Shown: piece by piece, positions 34,386-43,611 of the stretch
Layout of the letters: each line of letters begins with the position of its first letter
How positions within the stretch are numbered: the stretch's first letter is position 1
Assembly: GCF_017873215.1 (NCBI RefSeq)
Contig: NZ_JAGGKA010000008.1
Coordinates: forward strand, 115,124 to 179,123
DNA: 64,000 nucleotides
From: Clostridium tetanomorphum
GTDB taxonomy: Bacteria > Bacillota > Clostridia > Clostridiales > Clostridiaceae
Direction of reading: 5' to 3'
Notes under the pieces: generated by a model
Told to the model about the DNA's origin: nothing
What the model saw: only the letters and a program-made list of their open reading frames with translations
Databases searched by the model: none
Translations under genes and position numbers: made by a program

Positions 34386-34812
34386 TTTTTACAGGAAATG
34401 CTCCAAATACAACAAAAGTGATGAGAATATTTAAATCAATATGACTTAGATGAAAGGTATCTGTTAATTTTTGATTTTAGAAAATCCACAAATTTAATAG
34501 GAGAAGTAAAGGAATCCTACATGGATACAGGAGATAGTAGAAAGAAAATAATAGAGGGTTATTGTTAGGTTATTAGAACAAAATTTTTATAATTTATATT
34601 TTAGTTTATGAACACTAAAATTAGTGTTCATTCTTTTATTATTTGAAAAATTTTTGTCAAAAAAAGAATAATTTTAATATTAAAAAATTTTAATTTAACC
34701 TACAGTTAAGTTTTCTATAGCATATTCAACTATGAATCCATTGGTATGTATGATAAATTACGGTATACTAAGTGCATAGGATCCTATAATAACTATATGG
34801 AGTGATGAGAAT
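34386..34812. other. Intergenic stretch with a gene remnant and a terminator
   Basis: 427 bases without an intact gene. At 34434-34568 a frame without start reads NQYDLDERYLLIFDFRKSTN.. and ends at TAG 34566; the block YLLIFDFRK resembles the nuclease-like C-terminus of some AAA-ATPase/PD-(D/E)XK proteins, but this is weak. At 34609-34630 TGAACACTAA/TTAGTGTTCA form a hairpin followed by a T-rich tail. The rest, up to the XRE gene, probably holds its promoter. Confidence 0.45.
34609..34641 (+). terminator. Terminator-like hairpin
   Basis: A perfect 10-bp palindrome, TGAACACTAA-AA-TTAGTGTTCA, followed by TTCTTTTATT. Confidence 0.65.
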
Positions 34813-35925
34813 ATGGAGAAATTATTAGTAGGTGAAGTTATTTATAAATTAAGAAAAGAAAGAGGAATTACTCAAGATCAGTTAGCAAATTTTATTGGAG
34901 TATCAACAGCTGCAGTATCAAAATGGGAAAGTGGAATTTCATATCCAGATATAACCCTACTTCCAATACTTGCAACATTTTTCAATGTTACTATAGATAA
35001 ATTGTTGAATTTTAAAATTGAGCTTTCAGATGAGGAAGTTATGAATATATTTAGTGAGTGTGAAAAGCTATTTAGCAGAGGTGATTTGGATAAAGCAATA
35101 GATAAGAGTAAGAGCTATATAGAAAAATATCCATCAAGTTATTATTTAAAGCTTAGAATAGGATTTTTATTTACTATGTATTCATGGAAAGGTTCAGATG
35201 AGGAAATGGCTAAGAGAATGATGGGATATTCTATTCAATTATTTGAGGAAGTATCTAAAAATTCTAGTAGACCAGAATTAATTGAACAAGCATTATTTCA
35301 ACTTGGAGCCTTATATCCAACAATAGGGGAAGAAGATAAGGCAATAGAGGCTTTAAATAAGATTCACAAAAGTGAACTTGATCCAAATGTTTTGCTTGCA
35401 GGAATATATATAGAAAAAAATGAATCAAAAAAGGCAAGAGAAATACTTCAAAGTAAGTTATATAAAAGTATTAGTGACATAAGTTTTGCATGCTTAGGAT
35501 TAGCTAATTCATATATGAAGGATGAGAAAGACTTAAGCATGGTAGAGAAATATTATGATTTATCAATTAATGTTAAAAAAGTTTTTTCACCTGCAGGAGA
35601 TTCCGTGTTAACATTAGCAGCTGAGTACTTAAATTTTGCACATACTTATTTAAAATTCAATGAAGCTGAAAAAGCTATAGATATGTTAAACAAAATGATA
35701 GAAGATATGAGAAAATATGATATAAATAAGCCTGGAGGTTTTAGATCTATTTGGTGTTTTAATAAAATACCAGAGGGAAAACGTACTATAACTATGAATT
35801 TATATGAAAACATATTTAAGATTTTTGAAGCACCTGAATTTAATTTAATTAGAGAAAGAGAGGAATTTACTCATATAATAAATGAATTGAAAAAAATAGA
35901 GAAAAAATATTTAAGTGATAAATAA
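34813..35925 (+). CDS. XRE family regulator with TPR-like domain
   Basis: 370 residues from ATG 34813 (GGAGTGATG upstream). The N-terminal helix-turn-helix is VIYKLRKERGITQDQLANFIGVSTAAVSKWESGISYPD (about 10-65). The rest is made of paired helices, e.g. LFSRGDLDKAIDKSKSYIEKYPSSYY and AIEALNKIHKSELDPNVLLAGIYIEKNESKKAREILQ, like TPRs. The layout resembles peptide-sensing RRNPP regulators, though no peptide pheromone gene is visible next to it. It ends with a strong terminator. Confidence 0.85.
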   Translation: MEKLLVGEVIYKLRKERGITQDQLANFIGVSTAAVSKWESGISYPDITLLPILATFFNVTIDKLLNFKIELSDEEVMNIFSECEKLFSRGDLDKAIDKSKSYIEKYPSSYYLKLRIGFLFTMYSWKGSDEEMAKRMMGYSIQLFEEVSKNSSRPELIEQALFQLGALYPTIGEEDKAIEALNKIHKSELDPNVLLAGIYIEKNESKKAREILQSKLYKSISDISFACLGLANSYMKDEKDLSMVEKYYDLSINVKKVFSPAGDSVLTLAAEYLNFAHTYLKFNEAEKAIDMLNKMIEDMRKYDINKPGGFRSIWCFNKIPEGKRTITMNLYENIFKIFEAPEFNLIREREEFTHIINELKKIEKKYLSDK

Positions 35926-35927
35926 AG

Positions 35928-35970
35928 AAAAAGCTTAGGATGGAATATTTCTTCATCCTAAGCTTTTTTA
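35928..35970 (+). terminator. Strong terminator after the XRE-TPR gene
   Basis: AAAAAGCTTAGGATG (35928-35942) pairs perfectly with CATCCTAAGCTTTTT (35954-35968), with an 11-base loop and a T tail. Confidence 0.9.
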
Positions 35971-36069
35971 TTCCATCAATTTTAAAATCCTATTTTGTTT
36001 ATTAAAATTTATGAGAAAGTATAATGCCGAAAAATCGTACTATTATTTAAAAAAAATTTATAAAAATGT

Positions 36070-36096
36070 TAATAAGTTTATTATAATAAACGATAT
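36070..36096 (+). promoter_or_regulatory. Sigma-28-like promoter of chemoreceptor 1
   Basis: TAAT (36070-36073), 15 bases, then AACGATAT (36089-36096), close to the flagellar sigma factor consensus TAAA-N15-GCCGATAA. The same arrangement precedes the second chemoreceptor at 49338. Confidence 0.6.
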
Positions 36097-36138
36097 TTAT
36101 AGTAATAAAAGTAGAAATACAAAGAAAGGATGATAAAA

Positions 36139-38148
36139 TTGTCGAGTAAAACAGAAAAGAAAAATAAATTTCATAGTATTAAATTTAAATTAGCTTTGGT
36201 ATTAGTTAGTTTATGTTTAAGTTCTATAATTGTAATGGCTGTAATATCATATATTCAAGCTAATAATATATTAGCAAGTAATTTAAAAATGAGTACTGAA
36301 CAAAATCTAAAAGAGATAAATAGGGGAATAAGCAACTATTTTCAGGGCATGGAAAGTTATTTGAATATATTGTCTGAGAATACAGATTTTAAAGATCTCA
36401 ATAAACGTCCTGAATACCAGTCTTCTGCAATAGAAGAATTGAAAAAATTTAAAAATAGTAATAAGGATATAATGGCAATGTATTTTGCACAATTTAATAA
36501 AAAAATGATTATTTATCCTTTAACTACGTTTCAAAGTGACTATGATCCTACTGCAAGAGATTGGTATAAAAATAGTGTGAAAGAAAAAGGAAAAGTAGTT
36601 TATACAGATCCATATAAAGATGCTAGTAGTGGAAAGTTAGTTGTGTCTTTATCAAAAACTGTAGAGAAAAACGGACAAGTAGTAGGTGTTGTTTCTCTAG
36701 ATATTAATTTAGAGGATTTAGTTAATACACTTTCTAACATAAAAGTAGGTAAAAGTGGGTATATATTTATAACAGATAGTAAAGGTACAATGATTGCACA
36801 CCCAGATAAAACTTTGCTTGGAGGGGACACAGTTACTAAATTAAGTATTTGGTCAAAAATAAAATCAGAGCAGGAAGGTTTTGAAAACTATAAACATAAT
36901 AATGAAGTAAAATATGCAAGCTATATAACAAATTCCTTAAGTAATTGGAAGATTATTGCTGAACTTGAGGAGTCAGAGTTACTGAAAGATACAAGTGTTA
37001 TAAAAAAAGCTGCATTTATTATGGTTGTAATATTAGGATTAATAGTTACAATTATTTCTTTAATTATAAGTAATAAAATAGGTAAATTAGTAGGAAAATT
37101 AGAAGATGAATTTGGCAAAGCTGCTAAGGGAGATTTACGGGCTAAAGTTAATTTTAATACTAAGGATGAATTTGAGAATTTGGGAAATAGTTTTAACATA
37201 ATGATGAAAAATATGGCAGCTTTAATAAGCAATGTTAAAAATTCATCTGATGAAATTGTTAATAGCTCAGATTCTATAAGTAAAATGACACAAGAAACTA
37301 GCACAGCTATAAATGAGATTGCACTTACTATTGATCAAGTGGCTCAAGGTGCATCAGCTCAGGCACAGGATATTTCTAGCAGTGCTACCATAGTTAATGA
37401 ATTAGCCAGTGAAATTGATAATATTGAAAAATTAACAATTGATATGATAGAAAAGTCTAATGATTCTAATGAATTTGGAAATGAAGGGTTAAAAATTGTG
37501 GATGAACTTACTGAAAGGACAAATAAAAATAATGAAGCAGTATCACAAGTTGCAGAAGTAGTAGATAATATGAATGAAGCTACTGGAGAAATAGGATTAA
37601 TAACAGACACAATAAATGAAATAGCAGAACAAACTAATTTACTTGCATTAAATGCAGCAATAGAAGCAGCAAGAGCAGGAGAAGCGGGAAAAGGATTTTC
37701 TGTAGTAGCAGATGAAATTAGAAAGCTTGCAGAGCAATCCACAGATGCTACTAAGAGAATACAAAATTTAATTAATAATATAAAACATAAGTCAGAGTTA
37801 GCAGTTAAATCCATTGATGATACTAAACATATTGTAAAACTTCAAAATGAAGCAGTAACTGAAACTAAGGATATATTTAATAAGATATTAGATTCCATTA
37901 AGGACACATTAAGTAAAATAAATTTAGTTCAAAATTCCATAATGCAGACTAATGAAAACAAAAACCACATAGTTAATAAAATACAAAACATATCAGCAGT
38001 ATCTGAAGAAGCTTCAGCAAGTACAGAGGAAGTATCTGCCAGTACAGAAGAAGTAACAGCAACTATGCATGAATTTAATAATTCAGCATTAAATCTTAAA
38101 AATATATGTAGCAAATTAGAAGCTGAAATTAATAAATTTAAGCTATAG
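36139..38148 (+). CDS. Methyl-accepting chemotaxis protein with dCache domain (1)
   Basis: TTG 36139 is chosen because GAAAGGA lies 8 bases before it; ATG 36130 overlaps that site. About 669 residues. Membrane helix near residues 12-35, an extracellular dCache_1 domain ([59 protein letters not shown]), a second helix near 285-310, HAMP, then the signalling domain with the invariant hairpin [39 protein letters not shown]. It senses small ligands outside and controls CheA. It is about 80% similar to the protein at 49408. Confidence 0.93.
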   Translation: MSSKTEKKNKFHSIKFKLALVLVSLCLSSIIVMAVISYIQANNILASNLKMSTEQNLKEINRGISNYFQGMESYLNILSENTDFKDLNKRPEYQSSAIEELKKFKNSNKDIMAMYFAQFNKKMIIYPLTTFQSDYDPTARDWYKNSVKEKGKVVYTDPYKDASSGKLVVSLSKTVEKNGQVVGVVSLDINLEDLVNTLSNIKVGKSGYIFITDSKGTMIAHPDKTLLGGDTVTKLSIWSKIKSEQEGFENYKHNNEVKYASYITNSLSNWKIIAELEESELLKDTSVIKKAAFIMVVILGLIVTIISLIISNKIGKLVGKLEDEFGKAAKGDLRAKVNFNTKDEFENLGNSFNIMMKNMAALISNVKNSSDEIVNSSDSISKMTQETSTAINEIALTIDQVAQGASAQAQDISSSATIVNELASEIDNIEKLTIDMIEKSNDSNEFGNEGLKIVDELTERTNKNNEAVSQVAEVVDNMNEATGEIGLITDTINEIAEQTNLLALNAAIEAARAGEAGKGFSVVADEIRKLAEQSTDATKRIQNLINNIKHKSELAVKSIDDTKHIVKLQNEAVTETKDIFNKILDSIKDTLSKINLVQNSIMQTNENKNHIVNKIQNISAVSEEASASTEEVSASTEEVTATMHEFNNSALNLKNICSKLEAEINKFKL

Positions 38149-38210
38149 AAAAGTTGGCAAAATGGGGATTTGATATACTAGTATTTGACGCTCTAGAAGA
38201 AAATAAATTA

Positions 38211-38260
38211 GGAGCATATATAGATTTGATTTACACAAGTCTATATATGTTCCGTTTTTT
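38211..38260 (+). terminator. Terminator between chemoreceptor 1 and the ger operon
   Basis: GGAGCATATATAGA (38211-38224) pairs with TCTATATATGTTCC (38240-38253) and is followed by GTTTTTT. It separates convergent transcripts. Confidence 0.8.
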
Positions 38261-38291
38261 AAAAGAGAAGTTTTTTACTCTCAATAGTAGT

Positions 38292-39416
38292 CTAACTTAT
38301 ATTACCATGATGTAAAATATGCACATTTACATTAATATTAAAATTAACAAGTGGGTATACTTCATTCCAATCAACACTTTTCCAATATGAATTATGCTTG
38401 GCACGAATTATATCACCTATACCTAGGGGGTCACTACCAACCTCTTGAGTGTATTTTAACACTTGACTACAATTTTTTTTTATTTCATTTGCTAGCATTT
38501 TTTCAATATTCTCTTGTGCAGCTTTATTTGAAATTGCATCCCAATGAAATTCACTTAGAGATCCCTTAAAATCTAGAGTGATATCTACTGATGGTGTATT
38601 TTCTACTACATATGTACTAATCTTTCTTTTAACTTTACTAATATTAAAAGCACAACCTTTTTTAATATTGTTATAATCTAAACTTTCAAGTGAACTATTT
38701 ATGTATGTTGATTTTTTTGCCTTACCCATCATTGATAACAAAAGCAAAGTATGTTTTGTATCTATTTTACCAACAAATTTATCACCTGAAAACAGAGCTG
38801 TTCCAGTTATTTCAATACCTTTCCCTTTGCTAAGTTGCAATTTTAATATAGGTGCTATTGGGTCTATTCCTGGTGAAAAAAAATTTGTAGTAAAAATATG
38901 TACTTGAGTATCTGGTGCATATGATAGTTTTATATTATGCTCAATAAGTTGACTTATATAAAATGCTGGCCTTGGTTTATCACCAAAAGTTTGAGCTGTT
39001 TTTATTAAATTGTTAGGGCTACCATCTACAATTGCTACATAGGCTATTGAAGGGTTAGATGGTTCACGCTCAAAAGCTTCTAATAAATTACTTATTCCGC
39101 CTTTTGCTGCCAGAGATTCTGATATTAAGATTTGTTGAATTTTTCCACCCTCTAAAAGTTTAGGGGATATTTTTCTAGCATCTTCTCTAAATTCTCTTAA
39201 TAGGTTTTCATTGTTATCATATATAACTTCAATTTGCTCTTTTGTATTTGGTTCTACAACAGGACTTGAATAAGTCATAAAAACATTATCCTGGTGATTA
39301 TTTGAAGGTTCTAATCCAATTTGTAATATAAATCCTGTTCTTTCATAAATTTTTTGGTCCCAGCAGCCTTGTAAAAATACAGATAGTATAATAATTACAA
39401 CGATTAATCTTTTCAT
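38292..39416 (-). CDS. Spore germination receptor subunit C (Ger(x)C lipoprotein)
   Basis: 374 residues. The signal peptide MKRLIVVIIILSVFLQGCWDQ has a lipobox with Cys18 and the CWD(Q/R) start shared by GerAC-type proteins. The mature part follows the family: ISESLAAKGGISNLLEAFEREPSNPS, GIEITGTALFSGDKFVGKID, and the C-terminal ANEIKKNCSQVLKYTQEVGSDPLGIGDIIRAKH. It is the lipid-anchored part of a nutrient germinant receptor in the inner spore membrane. It is the last gene of the tricistronic ger operon, 12 bases after the B gene. Confidence 0.92.
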   Translation of the reverse strand: MKRLIVVIIILSVFLQGCWDQKIYERTGFILQIGLEPSNNHQDNVFMTYSSPVVEPNTKEQIEVIYDNNENLLREFREDARKISPKLLEGGKIQQILISESLAAKGGISNLLEAFEREPSNPSIAYVAIVDGSPNNLIKTAQTFGDKPRPAFYISQLIEHNIKLSYAPDTQVHIFTTNFFSPGIDPIAPILKLQLSKGKGIEITGTALFSGDKFVGKIDTKHTLLLLSMMGKAKKSTYINSSLESLDYNNIKKGCAFNISKVKRKISTYVVENTPSVDITLDFKGSLSEFHWDAISNKAAQENIEKMLANEIKKNCSQVLKYTQEVGSDPLGIGDIIRAKHNSYWKSVDWNEVYPLVNFNINVNVHILHHGNIS

Positions 39417-39428
39417 TATTAGTAAGTA

Positions 39429-40499
39429 TTACCTCCTTTTTACCAAAGAAATGAAAAATGAAAATACCATAAGTAATATATTAGCTGTACCCAATAATCC
39501 TAAATAATTCATATATATGGAGATTTCTTCAATGTTCTTTGGTATTCTACCAATTGATAGTGCAATAATAAAAACTATGGCAATCAATAGTTTTTTTCTG
39601 CGTGTTTTAAATATTTTAGATAAACAGTAATAGGATGAAAAAAAATAGCTTCTTACGGAGCCTGCCATAATAGGAAACCAAAATACAATAAAAAATATAT
39701 CCAATCTCTCTAGTATTGGAACTTTTATTGATTGCTCAATATTGTACATTGGGAATACAAGCATTTTTAATTTATTTTCTCCAAATAATGCTGTACTAAA
39801 GATAACAATAATAATATAAATTACAGATACATATGTAATTCCTGTAATTATGTGTTTTAATGTACTTTTTTTATCTGTAACATTTGGATAAAAAATTGTT
39901 ATTAATTCAACACCTAAAAATGAATAAAAGGCATAAGTAATATCTTTAGCTATTGCAAGAAAACCTGATTCACCTATTGGTAATAAATAAGTAAATCTTG
40001 CATTTTTCATAACTAATAGAAAAGTTGAAATTAATAAAATATGTGTTAATAATAGTAAGGTAGCAAATCTACATATAACTTTTAATCCTTTTGCTGTTTG
40101 ATAAATAGTAGGTATAGAAACTAAAGCTCCTATAATAATTACAGGCGTTTGATTTAATACTATAATTCTAATTACTTCAGCAAAAAATCTATTTCCTAAG
40201 CCTGTAATAAAAAGCAGATAGCATATAAATATAAAATTAAAAAACATTCCCCAATATTTGCCATATAATAAAACATTAATATCTAAAATTGATCTATTTT
40301 GATATCTGTTCATAAGTAATATTATAAAAGTAACAAGAATTATTATCATGCATCCAGATAAAGCTACAGCAATCCATCCATCATGTCCTATTTTCTTTGC
40401 AAGGGTAGAGGGTAATGTAAGAACACCTAATCCAATTTGAGCGGATATACTAAAGATTGTTAATTGCTTTAATGTAATAATATTTTCTTTATTATCCAA
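39429..40499 (-). CDS. Spore germination receptor subunit B (GerAB/GerKB permease)
   Basis: 356 residues with ten hydrophobic helices and the GerAB start: ITLKQLTIFSISAQIGLGVLTLPSTLAKKIGHDGW. GerB proteins belong to the amino acid/polyamine transporter superfamily and bind the germinant. The ATG follows the stop of the A subunit with no gap, and the C subunit follows 12 bases on, so all three are made from one message. The germinant cannot be predicted. Confidence 0.92.
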   Translation of the reverse strand: MDNKENIITLKQLTIFSISAQIGLGVLTLPSTLAKKIGHDGWIAVALSGCMIIILVTFIILLMNRYQNRSILDINVLLYGKYWGMFFNFIFICYLLFITGLGNRFFAEVIRIIVLNQTPVIIIGALVSIPTIYQTAKGLKVICRFATLLLLTHILLISTFLLVMKNARFTYLLPIGESGFLAIAKDITYAFYSFLGVELITIFYPNVTDKKSTLKHIITGITYVSVIYIIIVIFSTALFGENKLKMLVFPMYNIEQSIKVPILERLDIFFIVFWFPIMAGSVRSYFFSSYYCLSKIFKTRRKKLLIAIVFIIALSIGRIPKNIEEISIYMNYLGLLGTANILLMVFSFFISLVKRR

Positions 40500-41957
40500 T
40501 TATTTATCCCCTCTTTTCTTTTTTAATGGTAGAGAAATATGGGGCCTTATTTTCATGAAATTTAATGGTGCTCTAATTATTGTGTCTTTAATACTATCTT
40601 TTTTAAAAGGTATTATTGGCATAAAATAAGGTTGACCTAATGATTCCAAAGATAACAGATGTGAAATAACAAAAACTACTCCTACAATCACTCCAATAAT
40701 TCCAAAAAAAGATGCTAATATTAAAAATAAAAATCTAGTAAATCTTAATGTCAATCCAAAATCATAAATAGGAACTACATAGGAGGACATAGCTGTAACT
40801 GCAACTACAATAATAAATAAACTGCTTACGATTCCTGCATTAACTGCTGCCTGCCCAATTATAATTCCTCCTACTACACCAATAGTAGCTGAAATATATG
40901 TGGGTAATCTAATTGATGCTTCTCTAATAATTTCAATTGTAAATTCCATTACTAAAGCTTCAACAACTGGTGGAAAGGCCACACGGGTTCTAGATATTGC
41001 TAATGGTATAAGTAAGTTAAGAGGAACTAAATAATATTGGAAAGCGGTTGCAGATATATACAATGATGGTAAAATAAGTGAAGTAATTATTGAAATTGTT
41101 CTTATACATCTTATAAATGATCCCAACATCCACCTAGTACTATAGTCATCAGGGGTTTGAATAAAAGACCAAAAGGAAACTGGAACAATTAATGTAAAAG
41201 GAGTTCCATCCATTAATATTACCAGCCTTCCTTCTAGTAAAGCTGAAACTACTTTATCAGGTCTTTCTGTTGGTAAATATTGGGGAAATGGGGAATTAGG
41301 TGAATCTGTAATATATTGTTCTATATAACCAATGTCAAGCACTCCATCTGTATTAATTTTACTAACTTTATCAATTAATATATTTAATAGCTCAGGGTTT
41401 GCAATTCCATTAATATATGCAATGACAATTTTTTGTTTTGTTTCATTCCCTAATATTATATTTTTAAATTTTAAATTTTCACTTTTAATCCTTTTTCTTA
41501 TTATGCTAAGGTTTGTATCAATATTTTCTATAAATCCCTCATGTGGACCTCTAACATTTTTTTCATTTTCCGGTTCGCTGATACTTCTTTTTTCAAAATC
41601 CTTTAACTCACATATAATAGCATAATTTGATTTATCTATTAAAAGAACTGTTTTCCCATTAAACACTGATGAAATAACAGTATCAATATCATAACATGTG
41701 GAAGTATTGAGTAAAGGTAGATACTCTAAAATTTCTTTACCAGATACACTGGCAATATCTATTGACATTATAGATTTTATAAAGTCCCTTTGGATTAAAT
41801 CAATATTTATAAAACCTTTTATAAAAAATAAACATCCTTGTCTTCCATCCTTAAGTATTAACTTTTTATTAGCTATATCAGGACAGTCTTCGAATTTTGC
41901 AGTTAATTCATCTATATTTACACTTATATCTTCAGATAAAAGTTTAGTAGCACTCAT
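40500..41957 (-). CDS. Spore germination receptor subunit A (GerAA type)
   Basis: 485 residues. The soluble N-terminal domain (about 1-270) is followed by four or five membrane helices and a soluble C-terminus, the GerA layout. Family blocks seen are EGRLVILMDGTPFTLIVPVSFWSFIQTPDDY, PSLYISATAFQYYLVPLNLLIPLAISRTRVAFPPVVEALVMEFTIEIIREASIRLP and GVVGGIIIGQAAVNAGIVS. ATG 41957 follows GGAGGTTTTTGAG on its strand. It is the first gene of the operon; ger operons are transcribed late in the forespore by sigma G, but I could not pick a convincing sigma-G promoter by eye. Confidence 0.93.
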   Translation of the reverse strand: MSATKLLSEDISVNIDELTAKFEDCPDIANKKLILKDGRQGCLFFIKGFINIDLIQRDFIKSIMSIDIASVSGKEILEYLPLLNTSTCYDIDTVISSVFNGKTVLLIDKSNYAIICELKDFEKRSISEPENEKNVRGPHEGFIENIDTNLSIIRKRIKSENLKFKNIILGNETKQKIVIAYINGIANPELLNILIDKVSKINTDGVLDIGYIEQYITDSPNSPFPQYLPTERPDKVVSALLEGRLVILMDGTPFTLIVPVSFWSFIQTPDDYSTRWMLGSFIRCIRTISIITSLILPSLYISATAFQYYLVPLNLLIPLAISRTRVAFPPVVEALVMEFTIEIIREASIRLPTYISATIGVVGGIIIGQAAVNAGIVSSLFIIVVAVTAMSSYVVPIYDFGLTLRFTRFLFLILASFFGIIGVIVGVVFVISHLLSLESLGQPYFMPIIPFKKDSIKDTIIRAPLNFMKIRPHISLPLKKKRGDK

Positions 41958-42386
41958 TTCTCAAAAACCTCCATTAAATAAAGGATTAATATTTATAATT
42001 AATATAATATATTTATCAATTTATCATTTGCATTTTTTAATAAAGTATACATTTTATAGATGTAATGATTGACTAGCTTAATTCAGCATCGCAAACTTAG
42101 GAAATTTTTAAGTATTACTACTAATATTTTTAGTTAGTAAAACATAGCTAATTATTTAAAACCTAAAAAAGAATAAAAGTGGTAAACTAGAAATTGTAAT
42201 TTCGCTGAAGCTGAAATAGACATCTTATCCGAAAATAACAATGTGAAAAAGGTATCTTCAAAGTAAATTACATATGAATATTCAGTACTAAAAAATCCAC
42301 CTAGAATTTAAATTCTAGGTGGACAGTCTGTTTTATTGTGTACTTGACAAAGGGTACATTTTTCAATAATATTACACTGTTTAAAT
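41958..42386. other. Intergenic stretch upstream of the ger operon
   Basis: 429 bases without a gene. The part next to 41957 must hold the ger promoter. Around 42197-42267 a frame reads NFAEAEIDILSENNNVKKVSSK-stop, perhaps the tail of a lost gene, with no start or ribosome site. The far end carries the terminator of the glycerate genes at 42296-42323. Confidence 0.4.
42296..42323 (-). terminator. Terminator of the glycerate operon
   Basis: TCCACCTAGAATTT and AAATTCTAGGTGGA form a perfect 28-base palindrome; read on the minus strand it is followed by TTTTTTAG. It lies about 60 bases after the glycerate kinase stop. Confidence 0.85.
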
Positions 42387-43529
42387 TTATTTTTTATTAC
42401 TAACTATTTTAAGGATTCTAGTTACATTTTCCGCTGATATTTCCATATTTTTCATTCCTTCTTTAAGAGCTGTTTCTAAATCCATTGCTCCAGGTAGAAT
42501 TCCTACTATTGAATTTATACCGCAATCATAAAGAGGCTCAATTCCAGAACCTATTCTTCCGGCAAAGGCAATTACTGGTATATTAAATTTTTTAGCCACC
42601 ATGGATACCCCATAAGGAGTCTTTCCTGAAATAGTTTGAGAATCTATGCTTCCTTCACCAGTAAATACATAATCTGCCACCATGATTTTTTCTTCTAAGC
42701 CTGTAAATTTTATAACCAATTCTACTCCACTTTTAAGATTAGCGTTTAAAAAAGCCATCAGTCCTGCGCCAAGTCCTCCCGCAGCTCCTGCTCCAGGAAC
42801 ATTTGCGATATCTTTTTTTAAGCTTTCTTTTATTATATTTGCATAGTGAGCAAGATTTCTATCAAGAGTTTCTACCATTTCGTAAGTTGCACCTTTTTGA
42901 GGACCAAATATATGGGATGCTCCATTTTTTCCTATTAAAGGATTAGTTACATCACAAGCTACTTCTATTTTTACATGGTGTAGTGCTGGATGAAGATTAG
43001 ACAAATTTATTTTACATAATTTATTGAGAGCTCCTCCACCAAAAGGAATTTCATTTCCATGATTATCTAGAAGTTTTGCTCCTAAAGCTTGTATCATTCC
43101 TGCACCACCATCATTAGTAGCACTTCCACCTATACCTATAAGTATGTTATCTACTCCTCTATCTAGAGCCGCCTTTATAAGCATACCTGTACCATAGGTA
43201 GTAGTTAAAAGGGGATTTCTATCTTCTTTTTTTACAAGATGGAGTCCACTTGCACTAGCCATTTCTATTACCGCAGTTTTTCCATCTCCTAAAATTCCAA
43301 AGGAGGATTCTATTTCATTACCTAAAGGAGCTATAGTCTTTACAGTTACAAGTTCTCCACAGGTGGCATCTATAAGGGATTGAACTGTTCCTTCTCCACC
43401 ATCTGCCATGGGAACTTTAATACACTGTGCATTAGGTAATACTTTTTTTATTCCTCTTTCCATAGCATCTGCTGCTTCTTTTGCTGTCATACTTTCTTTA
43501 AAAGAATCTGGAGCTAATACAAATTTCAT
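42387..43529 (-). CDS. glxK: Glycerate kinase (GlxK/GarK family)
   Basis: 380 residues. The start MKFVLAPDSFKESMTAKEAADAMERGIKK and the blocks VPMADGGEGT, LIGIGGSATNDGGAGMIQALGAKLLD and VFTGEGSIDSQTISGKTPYGV are those of class II glycerate kinases, which phosphorylate D-glycerate, usually to 2-phosphoglycerate, feeding lower glycolysis. It is downstream of a GntP-type permease and near a CdaR regulator, which supports uptake and use of glycerate or a related sugar acid. The ribosome site is odd: the only strong site lies about 50 bases before ATG 43529, across a hairpin. Confidence 0.93.
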   Translation of the reverse strand: MKFVLAPDSFKESMTAKEAADAMERGIKKVLPNAQCIKVPMADGGEGTVQSLIDATCGELVTVKTIAPLGNEIESSFGILGDGKTAVIEMASASGLHLVKKEDRNPLLTTTYGTGMLIKAALDRGVDNILIGIGGSATNDGGAGMIQALGAKLLDNHGNEIPFGGGALNKLCKINLSNLHPALHHVKIEVACDVTNPLIGKNGASHIFGPQKGATYEMVETLDRNLAHYANIIKESLKKDIANVPGAGAAGGLGAGLMAFLNANLKSGVELVIKFTGLEEKIMVADYVFTGEGSIDSQTISGKTPYGVSMVAKKFNIPVIAFAGRIGSGIEPLYDCGINSIVGILPGAMDLETALKEGMKNMEISAENVTRILKIVSNKK

Positions 43530-43537
43530 AATGAATC

Positions 43538-43589
43538 TTTAGCAAAGTACATAATCTAGGTTATGTCTTTGCTAAAATCCACCTCCTTT
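43538..43589 (-). promoter_or_regulatory. Hairpin between the glxK ribosome site and its start codon
   Basis: On the minus strand AAAGGAGGTGG (43579-43589) is followed by a hairpin (TTTAGCAAAG with CTTTGCTAAA, 43538-43576) and then, 8 bases on, the ATG. There is no other purine-rich site near the ATG. Folding would bring the site to about 13 bases from the start. Confidence 0.5.
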
Positions 43590-43611
43590 CAGTATTTTAG
43601 TAGAATACTGT

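Noticed and set aside
36921..37814. Minus-strand frames opposite the chemoreceptor genes (also 50187-51080)
   Set aside because: Both receptors show the same shadow frames because the genes are paralogues; serine-rich and without ribosome sites.
38149..38288. Frame reading [22 protein letters not shown] after chemoreceptor 1
   Set aside because: It has no start or ribosome site and runs through the terminator hairpin; likely chance, though a remnant cannot be excluded.
41332..42072. Plus-strand open frames opposite the gerA gene
   Set aside because: They are antisense shadows of a gene with strong family matches and have no ribosome sites.
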